DNA of 25,956 nt from CAZOHN01 sp964579325 (GCA_964579325.1 CAZOHN010000033.1:1-25956); one strand, 5' to 3'. Counted from the first letter of the stretch, positions 7,790 through 16,279 are shown. Notes: a model not told the origin generated them from the letters alone. Program-made: numbers and translations.

Positions 7790-8050
7790 ATGATCACTGG
7801 CCCACAGATGCGCGCAGCGCGAGCCCTGGTCGGCATCGACCAGAAGGCACTGGCCGAGCGGTCGGGTCTTTCCGTCCCGACGATCCAGCGGATGGAGGCC
7901 AGTCCCGGCAATGTTCGCGGCATGGTCGACAGCCTGACCAAGGTCATCGCCGCGCTGGAACGCGCTGGCGTCGAGCTGATCGGCGATGGTACCCCAAGCC
8001 TGGCGGGCGGACGCGGAGTTCGCCTCAAGACGCCTCCCCCGAACCATTGA
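7790..8050 (+). CDS. XRE-type helix-turn-helix regulator
   Basis: A small 86-residue DNA-binding protein. The Cro/C1-type helix-turn-helix fills residues 4-60, with MRAARALVGIDQKALAERSG and LSVPTIQRMEASPG as helices 1-4, followed by SLTKVIAALERAGVELI. ATG 7790 is used; a TTG at 7778 is an in-frame alternative. The C-terminal 20 residues are Gly/Arg/Pro-rich and unlikely to be folded. The SulP gene begins 76 bp downstream on the same strand. A short HTH gene directly before a SulP transporter suggests local control of the transporter, though this is inferred from adjacency. Confidence 0.8.
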   Translation: MITGPQMRAARALVGIDQKALAERSGLSVPTIQRMEASPGNVRGMVDSLTKVIAALERAGVELIGDGTPSLAGGRGVRLKTPPPNH

Positions 8051-8126
8051 CATCGAAACGCGCGACGGCGACCGACGACGACAAACCGACGATCCCACCG
8101 CAAAGCCGGACAAGGTGCGGCCCCAG

Positions 8127-9848
8127 ATGAACGACTCGACCAAAAGCCAAGACGATGCCCATAGCTTCGCCGAGCTTTACACCCCGAAGCTCATGACCGT
8201 GCTGCGCGAAGGCTACGGCCCGGCGCAACTGCGCGCTGACGCCATCGCGGGGCTGACCGTTGCGATCGTCGCGCTGCCCTTGTCCATGGCGATTGCCATT
8301 GCTTCGGGCGCGAGCCCGGCTCAGGGACTCTATACCGCCATCGTCGGCGGTTTCCTTGTGTCGCTCCTGGGCGGGTCGCGGTTCCAGATCGGTGGACCGG
8401 CGGGCGCCTTCATCGTGCTGGTCGCCGCAACGGTCGCGCAACACGGGATGGATGGGTTGATCCTGGCCACCTTCCTGTCAGGGCTGATGCTGGCGTCCAT
8501 GGGGTTCCTGCGACTGGGCACGTTCATCAAGTTCATCCCGTTTCCCGTCACCGTGGGGTTTACCGCGGGCATCGCGGTCATCATCTTCGCCAGCCAGGTA
8601 AAGGAGCTGTTCGGCCTGTCCCTGGACCACGAGCCGGGAGCGTTGCTTGAGAAACTCCCCGCGCTCTGGAATGCCCGGAACAGCCTGACGCCTGCAGCGT
8701 TGGCGCTGTCGCTCGGGACGGTCGCGATGATCCTGGGACTGCGGCGGTTTCGACCGCACTGGCCGGGGATGCTGATTGCCGTGGGGCTTGCTGCCGCCTC
8801 GACAGTGTTGCTGGCCCTGCCGGTCCAGACCATCGGCACGAAATTCGGCGGGATCCCGTCCTCGCTGCCGATGCCCGCGCTGCCGGTGCTGACGCTGGAC
8901 AAGGTGCTCGAGGTGCTGCCCGCCGCGATCTCCTTCACCTTGCTCGGAGCCATCGAGTCGCTCCTGTCGGCCGTGGTGGCCGACGGCATGACCGGACGGC
9001 GGCACCGGTCGAACTGCGAACTGGTGGCGCAGGGCGCGGCCAATGTCGGAACGGCGCTGTTCGGCGGGTTTTGTGTGACCGGCACCATCGCGCGCACTGC
9101 GACCAACGTGCGCGCCGGAGCGCACGGGCCGGTGGCGGGGATGCTGCACGCGGTGTTCCTGCTCCTCTTCATGCTGATCGCGGCACCGCTTGCCTCCTTC
9201 ATCCCGCTGGCCGCGCTGGCGGGGGTGCTCGCCGTGGTCGCATGGAACATGATCGAGAAGCCGGCCATCGCCATACTGATCCGCTCAGGCTGGGGGGAGG
9301 CGACGGTGCTGGGCGCGACCTTCTTCCTGACGATCTTCCGCGACCTGACGGAAGCCATCATCGTCGGGTTCGCGCTCGGCTCTGTGCTGTTCATCCAGCG
9401 GATGAGCCGCGCGACCGCAGTTGCCACAAGGACACCCTTCGTCGGTCGCGACGAGGCCGACACCGCGCAGCCCCGCGGCGGGTATGACGAAGAGGCGGCG
9501 GCCAATCCCGAAGTCGTGGTCTATCGAATTACCGGAGCCCTGTTCTTCGGTGCAACCGCTTCGATCGGATCGGTGCTTGACCGGATACAGGACAGCCACA
9601 AGGCGCTGATCATCGACTTCTCGGCGGTGCCGTTCCTCGACTCGACCGGCGCCAACATGATCGAGGGGCTGGCCCACAAGGCGCGACGGCGCGGTGTGAC
9701 GCTATGGCTGACCGGGGCGAGCCGGGACATCCGGCGCGTCTTTGTCACCCACGGGCTGGAGACGCCGCTCGTGCGCTACGCCGGGACAGTCGAGGCCGCT
9801 CTGAAAGCCTTTCATGATGGCGCCGATGGCCAGTCGGAAGCCGCCTGA
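8127..9848 (+). CDS. SulP-family anion transporter with STAS domain
   Basis: A 573-residue SLC26/SulP transporter of the inner membrane. It has the hallmark segments GLTVAIVALPLSMAIAIASG and GLYTAIVGGFLVSLLGGSRF, the QIGGPAGAFIVLVA loop, and about 12-14 hydrophobic helices to about residue 430. A C-terminal STAS domain occupies about residues 450-560, with IDFSAVPFLDSTGANMIEGL including the DSTG loop where related anti-sigma-antagonist domains are phosphorylated. ATG 8127 is chosen over the in-frame start at 7986, which would overlap the HTH gene. The substrate may be sulfate, bicarbonate, a C4-dicarboxylate or another anion and cannot be decided. The gene is intact although it lies between two transposon relics. 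Confidence 0.93.
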   Translation: MNDSTKSQDDAHSFAELYTPKLMTVLREGYGPAQLRADAIAGLTVAIVALPLSMAIAIASGASPAQGLYTAIVGGFLVSLLGGSRFQIGGPAGAFIVLVAATVAQHGMDGLILATFLSGLMLASMGFLRLGTFIKFIPFPVTVGFTAGIAVIIFASQVKELFGLSLDHEPGALLEKLPALWNARNSLTPAALALSLGTVAMILGLRRFRPHWPGMLIAVGLAAASTVLLALPVQTIGTKFGGIPSSLPMPALPVLTLDKVLEVLPAAISFTLLGAIESLLSAVVADGMTGRRHRSNCELVAQGAANVGTALFGGFCVTGTIARTATNVRAGAHGPVAGMLHAVFLLLFMLIAAPLASFIPLAALAGVLAVVAWNMIEKPAIAILIRSGWGEATVLGATFFLTIFRDLTEAIIVGFALGSVLFIQRMSRATAVATRTPFVGRDEADTAQPRGGYDEEAAANPEVVVYRITGALFFGATASIGSVLDRIQDSHKALIIDFSAVPFLDSTGANMIEGLAHKARRRGVTLWLTGASRDIRRVFVTHGLETPLVRYAGTVEAALKAFHDGADGQSEAA

Positions 9849-9969
9849 TTCCCGCGCCGACGCGTCGCCGTCACCTTCGGGCACGGGGGCTATGATGACC
9901 GCTGCCGCTACGTTCCTGCGGTGCTCAGGCGCGTGCGGAATCCGGCGGAACAGCGGGAGTCCTCGGCAT

Positions 9970-10434
9970 GGCGCTGTTGCGCGAAGACCGTCTAACTGAA
10001 GTTGCCGCTTCCCCGGACGGACTTGTCGCATGTCCCGGCTGACGGGTATTCCGAGGGTGCTCACGGGGTTCAGGACGGCGACCGTGCCATGGACTCCGCG
10101 ACCTGATGGTCGAAGTCGCCGACAAGGAGGCGCGGACCGGGCAGCTTCTAGCAGTGCATCTTCGCCTCGGCGCGGCTTCGGCGGTAAAGGCCGCTCCGAA
10201 TTCTCCAGAACGTGCGGCCGAGGCGACATGCGGCCCCGAGCGCCGCGTTGCGCGCCGCGGCGCCCGCGATGGTCTCTCTCCAGGGCTGGGCGTTTCGGCG
10301 GGGCGGGATGGCCGCCGCGTTGCAGCCTGGCCAGCGCGCCGTCTTGTACGTCTGGGGTTTCGGCTTGCTCACGCCCTCCGGTTCCACGATCGATCCACCC
10401 GAATTCACCGCAAGCCGAACTGTCGAACAGCGCC
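9970..10434 (-). mobile_element. MITE-like internally deleted IS5-type element
   Basis: A 465-bp unit with perfect 9-bp inverted ends: GGCGCTGTT at 9970-9978 and AACAGCGCC at 10426-10434. Inside, read on the minus strand, it keeps the 5' and 3' parts of an IS5-type transposase but has lost the middle. The GCGCAACAGCGCC end sequence is like the GCAACAA-type ends of this IS group. I see no target duplication beside it. It lies between the SulP gene and the end of the sugar permease gene and explains most of the 679-bp gap between them. The short stretches 9849-9969 and 10435-10527 hold nothing recognisable. Confidence 0.65.
9990..10373 (-). pseudogene. IS5-type transposase with large internal deletion and frameshifts
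   Basis: From GTG 10373, preceded by GGAGGGC, the minus frame reads SKPKPQTYKTARWPGCNAA, the typical N-terminus of IS5-type transposases. It jumps directly to AAIPPRRNAQPWRETIAG and RRSRAEAKMHC near the C-terminus, so about 200 residues including catalytic aspartates are missing. A TAG stop at 10150-10148 follows MHC. The text resumes as KLPGPRLLVGDFDHQVAE and, after a frameshift, VAVLNPVSTLGIPVS. The deleted middle belongs to the same subgroup as the fragment at 1-70, but the two relics have opposite orientation. Confidence 0.78.
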
Positions 10435-10527
10435 CGGGCAAGGGCATGAAATCCGCGCGAGGTTCCGCCGAAGTGTGGAGCAGCCCACGGATCGGAGACG
10501 CGTCGCGTTGGGCCTTGCGTCCTTCCG

Positions 10528-11538
10528 TTAGTTGCGCTTCTCACCGACGGCCCGCGAGGACTTCCCTATTCCCGCCAGCGTCGCGCGATAGCGGCGCAGG
10601 TCGCGGTAGCGGGTGTACTGGGTGTCGGCGATCACGCCGATCAGAATGACGCTGCCCATGACCGCGAAGTTGAGCGATGAGGGTATGCCGAGCAGGTTCA
10701 CCAGGTTCTGGAGCATTTGCAGCAGCACCACGCCGAGCACCACGCCCACGATCGAGCCTTCGCCGCCGCGCAGGGAGAAGCCACCGAGAACCGCGGCGGC
10801 GATGGCGTAGAGTTCGTAGAAGCTGCCGTGCGACGAAGGCTGGATCGACTTGGTGTACATCGCGAAGAACACCGCCGCGAGCGCGGTCATCACGGCGCAG
10901 ATGACATAGGCCGAAACGATGACGCGGTTGGCGTCGATGCCCGAGAACCGCGCTGCCTCCTCGTTCTTTCCGACCGCGAAGAGGTGCCGGCCGAAGACCG
11001 TCCGGTGCAGCGTGAACCAGGCGATGATCGCGACAACGCCGAAGGCGAGTATCGAGTGGGGCACGCCCCAGGACCGGCCAGACACCAGCCACTCCAGGGC
11101 GGGAAAGTTCGACCCGAAGGAAAAGCCGGCGGTGCCGTCGGCGGTATAGAACCGCGCGACCCCGCGGTAGATCAGAAGGCCGCAGAGCGTGACGACGAAG
11201 GGCTGCAGCTTCAGCCGCGTGATGAGGAGCCCGTGGATCAGACCGATCACGGCGCCCAAGGCCAGCACGATCGCCAGAACCAGCGGCCAGGGCACGCCAT
11301 GGCTCACGATCAGGTCGACGAACAGGACGCCCAGAAAGGCGATGACCGAACCGACAGACAGCTCGATCCCCCCGGTCACGATCACGAAGGCCTGTGCGAT
11401 CGAGAAAAGGCCGAAGAGGCCGATCAGGTTCGCCGTGTTCGCCAGGTTGATTGGCGACAGGAACCGCGGGTTGATGATCGCCACCACAGCCCCCACTACG
11501 AGGACCAGCAGCAAAAGCCCGACATCCTTCTTTTGCAT
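10528..11538 (-). CDS. Sugar ABC transporter permease (RbsC type)
   Basis: A 336-residue inner-membrane permease of the ribose/xylose/galactose (BPD_transp_2) class. Landmarks are VTGGIELSVGSVIAF near residue 65, LKLQPFVVTLCGLLIYRGVAR, FGRHLFAVGKNEEAARFSGI (the cytoplasmic ATPase-contact loop), and YELYAIAAAVLGGFSLRGGEG. About 8-10 hydrophobic helices are visible. The start ATG at 11538 overlaps the ATPase stop by one base (TGATG), indicating translational coupling. It is the last gene of the minus-strand operon. It would form the membrane pore of the importer with the ATPase at 11538-13034. Confidence 0.92.
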   Translation of the reverse strand: MQKKDVGLLLLVLVVGAVVAIINPRFLSPINLANTANLIGLFGLFSIAQAFVIVTGGIELSVGSVIAFLGVLFVDLIVSHGVPWPLVLAIVLALGAVIGLIHGLLITRLKLQPFVVTLCGLLIYRGVARFYTADGTAGFSFGSNFPALEWLVSGRSWGVPHSILAFGVVAIIAWFTLHRTVFGRHLFAVGKNEEAARFSGIDANRVIVSAYVICAVMTALAAVFFAMYTKSIQPSSHGSFYELYAIAAAVLGGFSLRGGEGSIVGVVLGVVLLQMLQNLVNLLGIPSSLNFAVMGSVILIGVIADTQYTRYRDLRRYRATLAGIGKSSRAVGEKRN

Positions 11539-13034
11539 CAAGCCTCCTGGTTCCATTCGACCGCTAGGCGGAGGATCCGCTCTTCCGTCACATCTTCGGC
11601 GGCCAGGACCCCGGTGATATGCCCTTTCGACATTACCGCGACCCGGTCCGACACGCCGATCACCTCTTCCATGTCGCTGGAGATCATCATGATCGCGACA
11701 CCGCGTTCCGCCAGCGAGCGCATCAGCCCATAGACTTCGGCCTTGGCGCCGACGTCGATGCCGCGGGTCGGCTCGTCGAGGATGATGACGCTCGGCTGCA
11801 TGGCCAGCCATTTCGCGAGGACTACCTTCTGCTGGTTGCCCCCAGACAGTTCCGCAACCGACTGGCCGACCGAAAAGGCCCGGATCGAGAGGCGCCGGCG
11901 CGACTCTTCGGCCAGGGCACCGACGCCGCGCCGGTCGACGAAACCGCCGCGCGTGAAACGGGAGAGGGTCGGCAGCGCGATGTTCTCGGCGATGGAGAAG
12001 TCGAGGAACAGGCCCTGCTGCTTGCGGTCTTCCGGCACAAGGCAGAGGCCGCAGCCCAGGGCGGAGGCGACGTTGCCCGGGGTGACGACCCTGCCCTTCA
12101 CCCGCACCTCGCCCGCGAGCGGCCGCTCCACCCCGAAGATCGCCCTCGCGAGTTCGGAGCGCCCTGCCCCGACCAGTCCTGCGAGGCCGAGGATCTCGCC
12201 ACCGCGAACGGCGAGGTCGACTTTCGCACCGGGGTTGGCGGCAGTGCGAAGCCCGGTAACCTCGAGTACCGGCGCGGTGGCGTGCTGGGCGACCCTTTGG
12301 TAGAACCGTGCCAGGTCGCGGCCGATCATCATCCCGACCATCCGGTCCTTGCCGATCTCCGATCCGGTGAGTTGGCCCACAACGCCGCCGTCCCGCAGCA
12401 CGACGACGCGATCGGCGATCTCCTCGATCTCGGTAAGGCGGTGGCTGATGAAAAGGAGGGCCACTCCCCGCTCTCGGAGCCCGCGCATCACGCCGAGCAG
12501 CCGGTCGGTCTCGGAAAGCGTCAGGCTTGAGGTCGGCTCGTCCAGGATCACTAGCCGCGCCTGCATCGACAGGGCACGGGCGATCTCCACGAGTTGCCGG
12601 TCGGCCACCGAAAGACGCGACACCGCATCGGACGGGCCGAAGCCCGCGCCGAGCAAGTCGAGGATCGGCTGGACGGTACGCGCCATCGCCCGGTGATCGA
12701 GAACCCGGAATGGGCCCCGGACAATCTCGCGCCCCAGCAACACGTTGCCCGCGACGTCGAGGTTGGTGAAGGAGTTCAGTTCCTGGTGGACGAAGGCGAT
12801 GCCCCGGGCCGTGGCCTCGGCCGGAGCGAGCGCGTCCATCGTCTCGCCGTCGATGCGAATTCGGCCGGCGTCGGGCCTGATCGTGCCACCGAGGATCTTC
12901 ATCAGCGTCGATTTTCCCGCCCCGTTCTCCCCGATCAGGCCAAGAATCTCACCGCCGCCGATCGACAGGGAGACGTCCCGCAGCGCCACGACACCCGGAT
13001 AGACCTTGCTGATCGCCTCGAGTCCCAGGTCCAT
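11538..13034 (-). CDS. Sugar ABC transporter ATP-binding protein, two ATPase domains (RbsA/MglA type)
   Basis: A 498-residue protein with two fused ATPase domains. Domain 1 has Walker A GENGAGKST (residues 35-43), a degenerate signature LSVADRQLVEIARAL and Walker B LVILDEPTSSL. Domain 2 has the degenerate Walker A usual for this class (GLVGAGRSEL), an intact signature LSGGNQQKVVLAKWL and Walker B VIILDEPTRGIDVG. This asymmetry is normal for RbsA-like proteins. ATG 13034 is chosen because the ATPase fold begins there and AAGGAGG lies 11 bases upstream; ATG 13067 is an in-frame alternative. It energises the RbsC-type permease downstream. Confidence 0.93.
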   Translation of the reverse strand: MDLGLEAISKVYPGVVALRDVSLSIGGGEILGLIGENGAGKSTLMKILGGTIRPDAGRIRIDGETMDALAPAEATARGIAFVHQELNSFTNLDVAGNVLLGREIVRGPFRVLDHRAMARTVQPILDLLGAGFGPSDAVSRLSVADRQLVEIARALSMQARLVILDEPTSSLTLSETDRLLGVMRGLRERGVALLFISHRLTEIEEIADRVVVLRDGGVVGQLTGSEIGKDRMVGMMIGRDLARFYQRVAQHATAPVLEVTGLRTAANPGAKVDLAVRGGEILGLAGLVGAGRSELARAIFGVERPLAGEVRVKGRVVTPGNVASALGCGLCLVPEDRKQQGLFLDFSIAENIALPTLSRFTRGGFVDRRGVGALAEESRRRLSIRAFSVGQSVAELSGGNQQKVVLAKWLAMQPSVIILDEPTRGIDVGAKAEVYGLMRSLAERGVAIMMISSDMEEVIGVSDRVAVMSKGHITGVLAAEDVTEERILRLAVEWNQEA

Positions 13035-13095
13035 GCGGGTGCCTGCCTCCTTTGCGGGCAGCCTCATGGAGGGCGCGCCCCAAAAGGTCTGAAAG

Positions 13096-13134
13096 AGGGC
13101 TGCGCGACGCCGCCAGGGTAGCGCGCGCAGCCCT
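13096..13134 (-). promoter_or_regulatory. Strong intergenic hairpin between SBP-B and ATPase genes
   Basis: A perfect 11-bp inverted repeat: AGGGCTGCGCG at 13096-13106 and CGCGCAGCCCT at 13124-13134, with a 17-nt loop. Read in the direction of transcription it is followed by only a broken T run (CTTTCAGACCTTTT). It is more likely an mRNA-stabilising or partial-terminating hairpin than a full terminator. Hairpins at this place in sugar ABC operons commonly raise binding-protein levels over those of the membrane parts. Confidence 0.6.
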
Positions 13135-13158
13135 GCTCTGAACGGAGGGAGGTCCCGC

Positions 13159-14100
13159 TCAGTTCCCGATCCTCGCCTTCAGCTCGGCCTCGAATGCATC
13201 GACGTTGGACTGGTCGATGATCTTGGTCGGCACGATCATCAGCCCATCCGCCGGGATGTCCGAGGTATCCCCATCGAGGAACTTCGCCATCAGGTGCATG
13301 CCCTGGTAGCCCCACTGGTAGGGGTCCTGCACGACCGTGGCGGCGAAGGTGCCCTCTCGCACCGCGCCAAGGGTGATCGGGTCCTCGTCAAAGGCGATGA
13401 CGGTGATCTCGCCAAGCTTGCCGGCCGCCTGCAGCGCCTCGTAGATCTTGGGCGGGTTGTAGGAATAGAACCCGACCATGCAGGTGATGTCCGGCATCGC
13501 CGCGAGCACGTCATCGACATTGGCACGGGCGCGGGCAAAATCGACGTCGTCGCCGCGCACGTCCACCAGTTCTATCCCCGACCCCTCGACCGCCTTGCGG
13601 AACCCCGCGATGCGCTCGACGGCGTTATCGGCGCCCAGGAACCCCACGAAGCCCATGCACTTTCCGCCTCCGGGAAGCGCCTTCACCGCGATCTCGCCTG
13701 CCTGGATACCTGCGGCTGTGTTGGAGGAGCCGAGATAGGCGATCCGGTTGCTGGCCGGGGCATCACTGTCGGTGGTGAAGAGCGGCACCTGGGCGGCGAT
13801 CCGGTTGAACGCGTCGATCGAGGTCTTGGGGTCGACCGATGAGATCATGATTGCATCCGTCCCGGCAGCAACGAGGTCGTCCATCAGGGCGTTCTGCAGG
13901 GCAGCGGTGCCCTGCGCAGGGTAACGGAACTGCAGCTCGTAGCCGGGCAGTTCGGCCTGCGCGGCCTTCACACCCGCCTCGGCGAGCTTCCAGAAGTCGG
14001 AGGCGGCGTTCACGACGAACGCCAACTGCCGAGTCTCTTGCGCCGAAGCGGCGCCGGAGAGTGCTGTTGCGGCCGCGGCCGCAAGTGTGATCTTCTTCAT
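13159..14100 (-). CDS. Sugar ABC transporter substrate-binding protein B (RbsB type)
   Basis: A 313-residue periplasmic-binding protein of the sugar type I fold. The signal peptide covers residues 1-20 (MKKITLAAAAATALSGAASA) with AxA-type cleavage before QE. Family text includes RQLAFVVNAASDFWKLAEAG, TDAIMISSVDPKTS, IAYLGSSNTAAGIQAGE and ITVIAFDEDP. The aromatic DFW after the first strand is where these proteins stack on the sugar ring. ATG 14100 has GGGAGGA a few bases upstream. It is followed by the two-domain ATPase and permease, the pair it most likely serves. A strong hairpin separates it from the ATPase gene. The sugar cannot be named. Confidence 0.9.
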   Translation of the reverse strand: MKKITLAAAAATALSGAASAQETRQLAFVVNAASDFWKLAEAGVKAAQAELPGYELQFRYPAQGTAALQNALMDDLVAAGTDAIMISSVDPKTSIDAFNRIAAQVPLFTTDSDAPASNRIAYLGSSNTAAGIQAGEIAVKALPGGGKCMGFVGFLGADNAVERIAGFRKAVEGSGIELVDVRGDDVDFARARANVDDVLAAMPDITCMVGFYSYNPPKIYEALQAAGKLGEITVIAFDEDPITLGAVREGTFAATVVQDPYQWGYQGMHLMAKFLDGDTSDIPADGLMIVPTKIIDQSNVDAFEAELKARIGN

Positions 14101-14177
14101 GACTCCTCCCTTCACCGGACTGCCCGGCGTTGATTTTACTGTTCGCAGACCGGCAGGTCGCGGCAGAATTTCTACTT

Positions 14178-14186
14178 ATATTAGCA
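14178..14186. promoter_or_regulatory. Motif ATATTAGCA upstream of SBP-B, shared with the divergent promoter
   Basis: ATATTAGCA at 14178-14186 lies in the 126-bp gap before SBP-B, 78 bp from its start. Its reverse complement TGCTAATAT occurs at 16285-16293 in the divergent promoter region. Both copies are AT-rich islands in GC-rich DNA. It could be a shared regulator site or a pair of -10-like elements (TAATAT). This is inference from two copies only. Confidence 0.35.
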
Positions 14187-14226
14187 TGTCTCCAGTCGGG
14201 CCGGCGGCATTCACCGACCCCGACTT

Positions 14227-15219
14227 TCAGTTGTCCGCGCAGAAACCGGGATCATCCCCGTTGCAGATGTCGAGCCCGGTGTAGAGCGGGTCTTCGACCG
14301 CCTCGCCGTTGATCAACTGGATCATCACATCCGGCGCGCGATAACCCATCTCGAACGGCCGCTGGCCGACCTGCGCGTGGCTGCGCCCGTCGCGGAAGGC
14401 CTGGGTCTGTGGCGGCAAGGTATCGCCCGCGATGATGATCAGGTCCTTTGACTGAAGGCGGCCCATCACCTGGTCGGTCACCTGCGCATAGGCCTGCGGC
14501 GCGAACTGCGCCCAGCCGCCGACGAGGATGAAGGCATCGAGGTCGGGGTTGGCTGTGAAGGTGTCGGCCATCTGCTGGTTGGCGAGATCGGCCTGGTCGT
14601 TGGTGAAGACAGGGCAGCCGTCGATCTCGGCCCAGCCGTTCTGGCCGGTCAGGCGGTCGATGCCCGTCTCGCCCGATGCGGTGTCGCGGAAGCCTTGCGC
14701 GCGGGCATTGATGTTGTCAGCCGCGACGTTCCCGAGTTGCAGGCACAGCGAGCCGCCCTCGGGCTTCAGCTTCATCGCCTCCTGCGCCATATAGACGCCC
14801 ATCAGATAGTTGTCGGTGCCGAGGTAGGTCGTCCGCAGGGAGCGGTCCTGTTCGAGCAGGTCGGCATCGATGGTCATCACGGGGACCGACGGCCCGATGG
14901 CGCGCAGGCGGTTGGCCATGGCTGGGGCGTTGGAGGGCGAGATTGCGATGGCCGCTACACCGCTGCTAAGCAGATCGTCGACGATCTGCACCGCGCCGGC
15001 CTCGTCGGCCGACGACGCGGGGCCGGTGTAGAGGCACTGATACTCGCTGTCAGGGTTCTCGGACATCCATTTCTGGCAACCGAGATTGATCTGCTCGAAG
15101 AAGGGGTTGTCGAGACCCTTGACGACGATCGCCAGCGTTTTCCTGTCCTGTGCGATGCCCGCGCCCGCGGTCAGCGCAAGCGCCGCGGTTGCGGCTAGGA
15201 GCGAGAATTTCCGTTTCAA
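14227..15219 (-). CDS. Sugar ABC transporter substrate-binding protein A, TTG start
   Basis: A 330-residue periplasmic sugar-binding protein. The N-terminus KRKFSLLAATAALALTAGA is a Sec signal peptide cut after about residue 23. It is preceded by TTG at 15219 with GGGAGGA about seven bases upstream; no ATG fits, so a TTG start is assigned. The mature protein has TLAIVVKGLDNPFFEQINLG, GVAAIAISPSNAPAM, TTYLGTDNYLMGVYMAQEA and LIIIAGDTLPPQ, as in sugar type I binding proteins. It carries six cysteines, an even number suited to periplasmic disulfides. It lies between the epimerase and SBP-B. It probably feeds the plus-strand ATPase/permease pair, which otherwise has no binding protein. Confidence 0.88.
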   Translation of the reverse strand: MKRKFSLLAATAALALTAGAGIAQDRKTLAIVVKGLDNPFFEQINLGCQKWMSENPDSEYQCLYTGPASSADEAGAVQIVDDLLSSGVAAIAISPSNAPAMANRLRAIGPSVPVMTIDADLLEQDRSLRTTYLGTDNYLMGVYMAQEAMKLKPEGGSLCLQLGNVAADNINARAQGFRDTASGETGIDRLTGQNGWAEIDGCPVFTNDQADLANQQMADTFTANPDLDAFILVGGWAQFAPQAYAQVTDQVMGRLQSKDLIIIAGDTLPPQTQAFRDGRSHAQVGQRPFEMGYRAPDVMIQLINGEAVEDPLYTGLDICNGDDPGFCADN

Positions 15220-15265
15220 GTCAATTCCTCCCTTGGTGTGATGTGTCCTCCGGGGCGGCAGCCGC

Positions 15266-16246
15266 CTAGCCCGGATACCAGACCTTTCGCGGGTCATTCG
15301 GCGCCCGCTCGTAGGTCCATGCACGCTCGATGAGCGCCTCAAGTCCGATCCGCGGCCTCCAGTCGAGGAGGTGGCGGGCCTTGCTGTTGTCGAGCCAGTT
15401 GCTGTGGAACGGGCTGAGGATCTCGACCGGCGTGTATCCGCGGGTCCGGGCGAGGTACGCGGCGACGCGCCCATAGTCGACCGGCTCGTCCATGCAGACG
15501 TTGAAGAGCTGGCCCCGTGCCGCAGGAGCCCCAAGCGCGGCGACGATCGCAGCCACGAGGTCGTCGACATGCACGAAGTTCCGCAGCAGGGCGCGCCCGG
15601 TGCGGTCCAGCAAGAGCGGCACCGACTGACCCGTCGCGTGACTCGCAGCCTCGCCGGCGGGCATCAGCGTGTCCCAGGCCGGCCCGCCGAACTGCCCAGG
15701 CCCGAAATCGAGCGCGAAGCGGAAATCGTCTTTTTCCATGATCCAGGGTGCCCGCAAGATGCAGCCGTTGACCCCGTACTGGATCTGATACTGCTCGAGC
15801 ATCACCTCCTCGATCACCTTGGTCAGCGCATAGCAGCCCGGGTAGGCGCGGCGCGGCGCGGCCTCGGTGATCGGTACGTCATAGGGCTGGAACATGTGCC
15901 CCACCGAGCAGTCACCGCCTATCAGGATGAACTGCTCACACGCCGGACTGCGGCGGAACTCCTCTAGCAACAGGAACATGCCCTTTACCGCAACGTCCAT
16001 GGCAAGGTCGGGCGACTCCTTTACCGCCGCGAGGTGGAGGACGTGGGTCACTCCGGCCATGGCCTGTGCGACCGCTGCGGCGTCAGACAGCGAACCGCGC
16101 ACGACCTCGACACGCGGCCCCAGCTCGACCGCACGGTTGTGGCAGAGCACGACCACCTGCCATTGCCGGAAGACTTCGAGCGGCAGGAACGACTGAAGGA
16201 AGCACGTCCCTACCTTGCCCGTTGCACCCGTCACCAGAAGTCGCAT
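15266..16246 (-). CDS. NAD-dependent epimerase/dehydratase family protein (extended SDR)
   Basis: A 326-residue extended SDR enzyme. The nucleotide-binding motif TGATGKVG is at residues 6-13, HLAAVKE near residue 71, and the catalytic YxxxK as YALTK with Tyr139 and Lys143. C-terminal text includes FVHVDDLVAAIVAAL and SKARHLLDWRPRIGLEALIE, typical of nucleotide- or free-sugar epimerases, reductases and uronate dehydrogenases. It is first in the minus-strand operon, 46 bp before SBP-A, and starts 162 bp from the divergent ATPase. In this setting it may act on the imported sugar rather than on a nucleotide sugar, but this is inference. Confidence 0.85.
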   Translation of the reverse strand: MRLLVTGATGKVGTCFLQSFLPLEVFRQWQVVVLCHNRAVELGPRVEVVRGSLSDAAAVAQAMAGVTHVLHLAAVKESPDLAMDVAVKGMFLLLEEFRRSPACEQFILIGGDCSVGHMFQPYDVPITEAAPRRAYPGCYALTKVIEEVMLEQYQIQYGVNGCILRAPWIMEKDDFRFALDFGPGQFGGPAWDTLMPAGEAASHATGQSVPLLLDRTGRALLRNFVHVDDLVAAIVAALGAPAARGQLFNVCMDEPVDYGRVAAYLARTRGYTPVEILSPFHSNWLDNSKARHLLDWRPRIGLEALIERAWTYERAPNDPRKVWYPG

Positions 16247-16279
16247 CTTCGCCCCGCGGAATCATTTATAATACCGATG

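Noticed and set aside
8330..9505. 391-residue frame opposite the SulP gene
   Set aside because: Ser/Pro/Met-rich antisense shadow without motifs; SulP is unambiguous on the other strand.
10717..11733. 338-residue plus-strand frame opposite the sugar permease
   Set aside because: Antisense shadow with charged low-complexity text; the permease is certain.
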